Assembly: GCF_037977055.1 (NCBI RefSeq)
Contig: NZ_CP150274.1
Location: forward strand, 744,001-808,000
DNA length: 64,000 nt
Reading direction: 5' to 3'
Source of the DNA: Paenibacillus sp. FSL K6-1096
GTDB taxonomy: Bacteria > Bacillota > Bacilli > Paenibacillales > Paenibacillaceae
Below, piece by piece: positions 59,535 through 64,000 of the stretch. Within the stretch, counting starts at the first letter, position 1, and each line of letters opens with the position of its first letter. The position numbers were made by a program, and so were the translations under genes. Under the pieces are notes generated by a model. It worked only from the letters and a program-made list of their open reading frames with translations, did not search any database and was not told the DNA's origin.

Positions 59535-61940
59535 TCAGAGGATAGTGACATCTGCTCCCACGCCGCATTCCTCTTGAATTTCAGGTCCCCTTACCCTTAT
59601 GATGCCGGTGAGGCAGGTCCGACTGTCAGCGTTTACAAGGGTCATCTGCTCCATATCGGCCTCTATGACGGAGAACGCGGAGGGGATCTGCGCCTTCAGG
59701 TGCAGCCTGCCATCCTGCTCTCTCGCCCACCTGATCTGAAGCTCTCCATGCTGCGTCGGAATGACGCCTTCTGCCCAGTCCAGGCCCTCAACAGGAGTGG
59801 GACGGATCGAGACTCTGCCAGTGCCCGCCTCGGATACATCTGCGCCCAGAACCTCACGGCTCAGCAGATAAGTAGGAGAAGCTCCCCAGCCGTGCGACAG
59901 GCTGACAGGAATAGAATCCTGCAAGTAAGTCGGCGTGTGCCCCAAATAGGGGCTTGGGGTGGTGGGGAACGGCAGCGATAAATCGAACGTTTCCCACCAG
60001 GTCATGGCTCCCCGGTCCAGCATCGCTCCCCAGTACCCGCGGATGATGGAGACCGCTTCTTCTGCAAAGCCATATTGGAACAAGGTCTCAAGCACGATGT
60101 GATAGAAGAAGGCCCCGCGGATCGGAGGCAGCCGCTCTGCAAGATACTCCTCCCGGATGAAAGCGACCACTTCCGCTTCCTCCATAATTCCCGACCAGGC
60201 TGCGGCAAAATTCGTCTGAGCAGTCACACTGGAGGACAGTCCCTCATCCGTCAAACAATCGGCATAGAGGGAGGTACCTGGGACGCGCTGCCGTGTCCGG
60301 ATGGCTTCGCGCAAGCGCTTCGCCTTGCGCAAGAACTCTGCCGCACGGCCGTCTTCCTGCAATTCCTGTGCCATAAGGGAGAGGGTCAGCAGGAACTTGT
60401 AGTAATAGCAGGACACCGCAGTGACCCGGTCTTTCCGTTCTATATCATCCGACCAGTCGATGAAGCACCACCATCCGCTGCGGTCCGCCTTAGCGAACAG
60501 CCCGGCTTCGTCTTCCTGCCGCCCGAACCAGTCCGCCAGCAAGGCGGCATGCGGCCAGATCTCTTGGATAAACTGGAGGTCCCCGGAATACGAGTAGTAC
60601 TCCCAGGCGCCCAGCAGCCAAAATGCACAGAAATCCGGCAGCAGAAACCGGTTCCGCTGTGGCCCGGTGCCGGGAATCGAGCCGTCTTCATTCTGGATTC
60701 TTGCTCCCTGCAGCAGTGATTTACGGACAAGCTCCGGGTTGCTGTAGGTCTGGTAAACCACTTTACCCATCACAACAGCGTCGGCAACCCACAAGGCGGC
60801 TTCGCGGTAGGGGCAGTCCTCCAAATGATGCTGGCTGTTCACAACGGTCGTATAACGCCCTGTTTCCCATATCCGGTTCAGCTTCTCGTCACTGCAGCGG
60901 AACACCGGCTCTCCTTCATACGGATAGTGAACAAAACGGACACCCAGCGAGCGGACCCGGAGCGCGGAGGGGGTTGCCATCCCTGCTATCTTAAGATAGC
61001 GGAACGCCCGGCGGCCGAATGGTTCCAGCTTGTTCGCACCCTTGCGGAGCAAAAAGGTATCGGTCAGCACCAGCTCCAATGATTCCCCGTAGAATAGCTG
61101 TACAACCCCGCCTTCGGCCGCTTCGACTTCTATTTCAGGATAGCCCACAATCTCTGTTCCGAAGTCATAAGTAATTTGCGGAAGCGAACCCGGGACCGAA
61201 GCGTCCAGCACCGTCACTGCTCCTTCCCCAGGATCACGCAGCAAGCCTTCGGCACTCTCCAGCCGGCCAAGATAGGATTCCGCAGCAACAACAGAGACAG
61301 GCTGCACCAAGGTCTCCCGCAACGGCGGAATTTCACGGGGCAACAGGCGGGGCCATGGCGAATCCGGCTGCTCCGCCCGGGCGGCAACGGCGGCAGCCGG
61401 CCAAGCGGAATCGTCATAATCCGCCCGTTCCCAGCCATCCTCCGCCTTCAAATCGGCAATCTCCCGGTATCCTCCCCACAGGTGCAGCCGGCTGGCCTTC
61501 GTTGTCCATTTCGGCGACCGCCGGCACTTCCAGTCCGCCCCGCTGGCAATGGAACCTAAGGGTGTATCGGCATTCTCCAGCGAGCCGAACAGATCAAGCT
61601 GGCAGATGATGCCACCGGGCCCCTGGAGCTGCTCTGTCACAATCGGCTCCCGGCCGAAGTTATGAGCCACAACCGCCAGAACATTCGTACCGGCTTGCAG
61701 ACGTTCCCCGATATCATAGCTGTCATACGACATCCATGACAAATCTGCAGGCGCCGGTCCTCTTCCAATCTCATTCCCGTTCAAGTACAGCTTGTAGTGC
61801 TGATTGGCGGAAATATGCACCGTGGCTCGCTTCGGCTGCACCGTCAGCTCAAAACGCCTGCGTGCCTCCACGTATACGTTATTCTCTTCTGATACCCCGG
61901 CTGCCCATATCCAATCCGCCCGCCAGTTCACACTGTTCAT
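59535..61940 (-). CDS. Glycoside hydrolase family 78 (alpha-L-rhamnosidase), second enzyme
   Basis: The protein (801 residues) begins with the GH78 N-terminal sandwich (VNWRADWIWAAGVSEENNVY; KLYLNGNEIGRGPAPADLSW) and has the (alpha/alpha)6 catalytic domain with HHLEDCPYREAALWVADAVV (about 367-386), the usual DCPxRE/D active-site loop of GH78, and later PVSLSHGWGASPTYLLSREV. No signal peptide. It is cytoplasmic. It is longer and more canonical than the GH78 protein at 51280. GGGAGGGG precedes the ATG. GTATAC operators lie 37-75 bp upstream. Confidence 0.93.
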   Translation of the reverse strand: MNSVNWRADWIWAAGVSEENNVYVEARRRFELTVQPKRATVHISANQHYKLYLNGNEIGRGPAPADLSWMSYDSYDIGERLQAGTNVLAVVAHNFGREPIVTEQLQGPGGIICQLDLFGSLENADTPLGSIASGADWKCRRSPKWTTKASRLHLWGGYREIADLKAEDGWERADYDDSAWPAAAVAARAEQPDSPWPRLLPREIPPLRETLVQPVSVVAAESYLGRLESAEGLLRDPGEGAVTVLDASVPGSLPQITYDFGTEIVGYPEIEVEAAEGGVVQLFYGESLELVLTDTFLLRKGANKLEPFGRRAFRYLKIAGMATPSALRVRSLGVRFVHYPYEGEPVFRCSDEKLNRIWETGRYTTVVNSQHHLEDCPYREAALWVADAVVMGKVVYQTYSNPELVRKSLLQGARIQNEDGSIPGTGPQRNRFLLPDFCAFWLLGAWEYYSYSGDLQFIQEIWPHAALLADWFGRQEDEAGLFAKADRSGWWCFIDWSDDIERKDRVTAVSCYYYKFLLTLSLMAQELQEDGRAAEFLRKAKRLREAIRTRQRVPGTSLYADCLTDEGLSSSVTAQTNFAAAWSGIMEEAEVVAFIREEYLAERLPPIRGAFFYHIVLETLFQYGFAEEAVSIIRGYWGAMLDRGAMTWWETFDLSLPFPTTPSPYLGHTPTYLQDSIPVSLSHGWGASPTYLLSREVLGADVSEAGTGRVSIRPTPVEGLDWAEGVIPTQHGELQIRWAREQDGRLHLKAQIPSAFSVIEADMEQMTLVNADSRTCLTGIIRVRGPEIQEECGVGADVTIL

Positions 61941-61976
61941 ATATAATCCCCTCCCACTCCAAGCATTCCAAAGAAG

Positions 61977-62014
61977 ATAAAAGTATACTTACAAATATCA
62001 TAATATACTTTTAT
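61977..62014. promoter_or_regulatory. Operator pair upstream of the second GH78 gene
   Basis: AAAAGTATACTTAC (core 61983-61988) and TAATATACTTTTAT (core ATATAC 62003-62008) are 20 bp apart. They match the sites before the ABC operon and the regulator. Confidence 0.72.
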
Positions 62015-62098
62015 TTCTTTTCCCGCAACAATATATGCGTTACAGCTTATCATATGCAGAGCAGAGGGTTTCGCTTTAATGCTGAGAGCATACTAATT

Positions 62099-62138
62099 AA
62101 AAAGCGGTTGGGCAGAAAAAACTGCCCAACCGCTTTTT
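62099..62138 (-). terminator. Terminator of the esterase-like gene
   Basis: A 17-bp perfect stem (AAAAAGCGGTTGGGCAG / CTGCCCAACCGCTTTTT) with a 6-nt A-loop. It starts 10 nt beyond the stop. Confidence 0.93.
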
Positions 62139-62147
62139 AATTGCATT

Positions 62148-63224
62148 TCATTCGGTAAGCCACCGGTCCACGAACTCATAGGTCTGTCCGCCGTTCCAGA
62201 CATGTCCGCCGGCAAAAATGTGGTGTGCGAAGCGGTCTTCAGCCCCCGTTAACCGGTAAGCGCCGGCTGTAATTTCAACCTGCTCCCTCACATTGTCCAC
62301 TCCCCGTTCGCCGTTCAGAGGGTCCTGATCGCCCGTCTCAATCAGCAAGGCGCGCGGGGCAATTAAGGCTGCGATATCTCCCATATCCACAGCCTCCCAT
62401 AACCGGGGCACATAATTACATGAACAATTATACAGATTGAGCAGAGCATCCTTGTATCCGTAAAAGTACCCGCTGACCACAGCGCAGCTCACCCGCTCAT
62501 CAAGAGCGGCCAGCCACAGGGTTTGCAGGCCGCCTCCTGACAATCCGCAGCAGCCTATCCGTTCCTGTGCAATCTCTTGCCGGGTCCCGATGTAGTCAAG
62601 CAGACGTGTCAAATCCCAAGTCCACATCCCTGTCAGCGATAATCCCAAGCTAATCGCCATCATATTCAACTGATTGCAAGTGCTGCCCAAGAACACAGGC
62701 TCTTCGTCGCCCTGCCCCGACGATTCGCGCCGCTCTCCGAATCCCCGGGCGTCCGGGCACAGGACGATATATCCCCTCTGAACAAACGATACACCATAAT
62801 CCAGATGAGCGCCGGCAATCGGCTCCCGCAAGGCTGGAATATCCGTCCGGCCGGCCGGAGACAGCTTCCCTCCGGTGCCATGTCCATGGGCTGCAATCAT
62901 GCAAGGTCTCTTCTCCCCCGGCTGCAGACCGTCCGGCATCAGCAGGTAGAAGGGCATCCACACGTCCGGCTCCACCTGAATGAGCCATTTCTCACGACGG
63001 TAATTCTCCAGCTGGACAGATTCCTGTAGCTCCGGCCGTAGATCGCACATGTCCATTCTGGTCATGCCGATGAGTTCGCCCAGTCTGGCCCGGGTGCTTG
63101 TCTTCCAAGCTTCGTATTTCTCCAGGCTGGCAGTCTGGAACCTCCATTGTCGGGCGGTCCTGTCGAACCTGTCCGCTAAACCGGGAATGGACGTATAGTA
63201 TTTGGCAATATGCTCTGTGTTCAC
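62148..63224 (-). CDS. Alpha/beta hydrolase, acetyl-esterase/dienelactone hydrolase-like
   Basis: The protein (358 residues) has IAAHGHGTGGKLSP (oxyanion area, about 113-126), CPDARGFGERRES, the nucleophile elbow GCCGLSGGGLQTLWLAALDE (about 231-250), an acid in LIETGDQDPLNGERG, and His in FAGGHVWNGGQT. This resembles the ABhydrolase_7/acetyl xylan esterase-like enzymes seen in sugar loci. It may remove acetyl groups from rhamnosyl oligosaccharides. GTG 63224 follows GAGGTGA and is preferred to GTG 63233. Confidence 0.8.
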   Translation of the reverse strand: MNTEHIAKYYTSIPGLADRFDRTARQWRFQTASLEKYEAWKTSTRARLGELIGMTRMDMCDLRPELQESVQLENYRREKWLIQVEPDVWMPFYLLMPDGLQPGEKRPCMIAAHGHGTGGKLSPAGRTDIPALREPIAGAHLDYGVSFVQRGYIVLCPDARGFGERRESSGQGDEEPVFLGSTCNQLNMMAISLGLSLTGMWTWDLTRLLDYIGTRQEIAQERIGCCGLSGGGLQTLWLAALDERVSCAVVSGYFYGYKDALLNLYNCSCNYVPRLWEAVDMGDIAALIAPRALLIETGDQDPLNGERGVDNVREQVEITAGAYRLTGAEDRFAHHIFAGGHVWNGGQTYEFVDRWLTE

Positions 63225-63263
63225 GGATCTCACCTCAGATGAATTAGTATAATCAGTCGGTAC

Positions 63264-64000
63264 TTAAGGCAGAACGTATATCCGGCCCTCGCCCGGAGCG
63301 AGTGATGAAGTCAGCTTCCCGGTTGCAGCATTATAATCGGTTCCCGTCTCCGTTCCGTTCGATTTGGATACTTCACTCACGCCGGCCGGCTTCGGGGATA
63401 AGCTGAACCGGGCGGTTACCGCGTTCACTGTATCCTTGTTGACGACCATTACATACTCCCTTCCGCTCCCGTTCTTGAAGTAACCGATAATCAGAGGCTG
63501 CGCCGCATCCTCCGGCTTCCAGAAGAATCCGGAGGGCACCCCTGATGTCCCGGACGGCAGCGAACCTGTGTGATATACCGCCTGTGAAGTAAGCGTCCTC
63601 AGCGTAGGGCCGATTTGGAGCAGGTCTGCATTCACCTTTTGTGCGGAAGCATACAGCGGCCCCTTAGAGCCGCCCGGAAGAACAATTCCGTCGTGGAATG
63701 TTTCTCCTTCCCCGCTCGGCGTTTCATAGGTGAAGTAGTTAATGCCTTTTGCCCCGTAAACCAGGCTGCTGTAGACATTATACCTCAGTTCGTTCTCAGT
63801 TGGCGGACGAAGTCCGTCGGTTACTCCTACAGATTGAATATACGCCCAGAAGTCTAGCGAAGCGGCAAGAGCCTGCCGCCGGATGATTTCCAGATTCGCA
63901 AAATACTCACTGCTGAAGCCGCCTCCGGCACTGTAAGGATAATGATCGAACAGAAGAAAGTCCGGCTTCTTGCTGGCCCAGCGGTACACATAATCTTCAT
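63264..64000 (-). CDS. Extracytoplasmic glycosidase-like protein, C-terminal part
   Basis: The frame is open through the window edge; only the last 245 codons are seen. EDYVYRWASKKPDFLLFDHY, then FWAYIQSVGV (about 35-45 from the visible start) and YGAKGINYFTYETPSGEGET fit the end of a TIM-barrel glycosidase (beta-galactosidase-like GH42/GH35 style). A C-terminal beta-sandwich follows (GREYVMVVNKDTVNAVTARF). The family cannot be fixed without the N-terminal part. It lies upstream of the esterase-like gene on the same strand. Confidence 0.65.
   Translation of the reverse strand, partial: EDYVYRWASKKPDFLLFDHYPYSAGGGFSSEYFANLEIIRRQALAASLDFWAYIQSVGVTDGLRPPTENELRYNVYSSLVYGAKGINYFTYETPSGEGETFHDGIVLPGGSKGPLYASAQKVNADLLQIGPTLRTLTSQAVYHTGSLPSGTSGVPSGFFWKPEDAAQPLIIGYFKNGSGREYVMVVNKDTVNAVTARFSLSPKPAGVSEVSKSNGTETGTDYNAATGKLTSSLAPGEGRIYVLP

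Overview
The window looks like chromosome of a Paenibacillus-type Firmicute. The evidence is strong AGGAGG-type ribosome binding sites, frequent GTG/TTG starts, small protein families typical of the genus (DUF6809-like, YxcD/DUF2653), glycoside hydrolase family 78 genes, and core genes at moderate G+C. No rRNA, tRNA or CRISPR array was seen.

Layout. 1-10.5 kb is ordinary chromosome: the start of an M32 carboxypeptidase, a beta-carbonic anhydrase, a Tim44-like/YxcD pair, a peptidase E-like protein, DegV, a phosphotransferase, an alpha/beta hydrolase, a UPF0173 metallohydrolase, a PaaX-like regulator and the large thioredoxin-fold protein YyaL. About 10.5-20.3 kb is an AT-rich defence island. 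It holds a decayed ParA-like gene, an OLD-family ATPase/TOPRIM nuclease with a UvrD-like helicase (Gabija-like, helicase frameshifted), a tyrosine-recombinase-fold protein that seems to lack its catalytic residues, an XRE regulator divergent from a DUF6809-type pair across two perfect operators, and a 1285-residue helicase-PLD nuclease resembling type II Mokosh. A decayed copy of the 5' end of yyaL lies at the far side (about 20.18-20.33 kb), so the island is bracketed by yyaL sequence.

20.5-30.8 kb is accessory: a secreted metzincin-like protease and a lipoprotein, an overlapping three-gene operon with an ADP-ribosylglycohydrolase and a DUF4304 protein, a WYL regulator, a GyrI-like protein, membrane proteins, and a MerR pair. 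31-39.8 kb holds a TetR-controlled hydrolase/acetate-transporter-like operon, a four-gene operon led by a beta-lactamase-fold membrane protein, an M28-like membrane peptidase and a MazG-like protein. 40.1-41.4 kb is a gene graveyard (two VOC remnants and an inositol monophosphatase remnant) with one previously hidden small ORF. 41.5-49.6 kb has an SDR enzyme, a two-component system, a trypsin-like protease, a Lys/Ala-rich repeat protein, and a TetR/quinone oxidoreductase pair.

49.6-51.2 kb carries a 51-bp tandem repeat array and two small genes. 51.3-64 kb is a carbohydrate locus, probably for rhamnosides: a solute-binding protein, a permease fused to an extracellular beta-propeller, a second permease and a GH78 enzyme in one operon, then a GntR/LacI-type regulator, a second GH78 enzyme, an acyl-esterase-like hydrolase and a partial glycosidase-like gene. 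Palindromes with a GTATAC core sit in front of the operon, the regulator and the second GH78 gene, suggesting one regulon. A 100-bp palindromic intergenic repeat occurs three times across the window.
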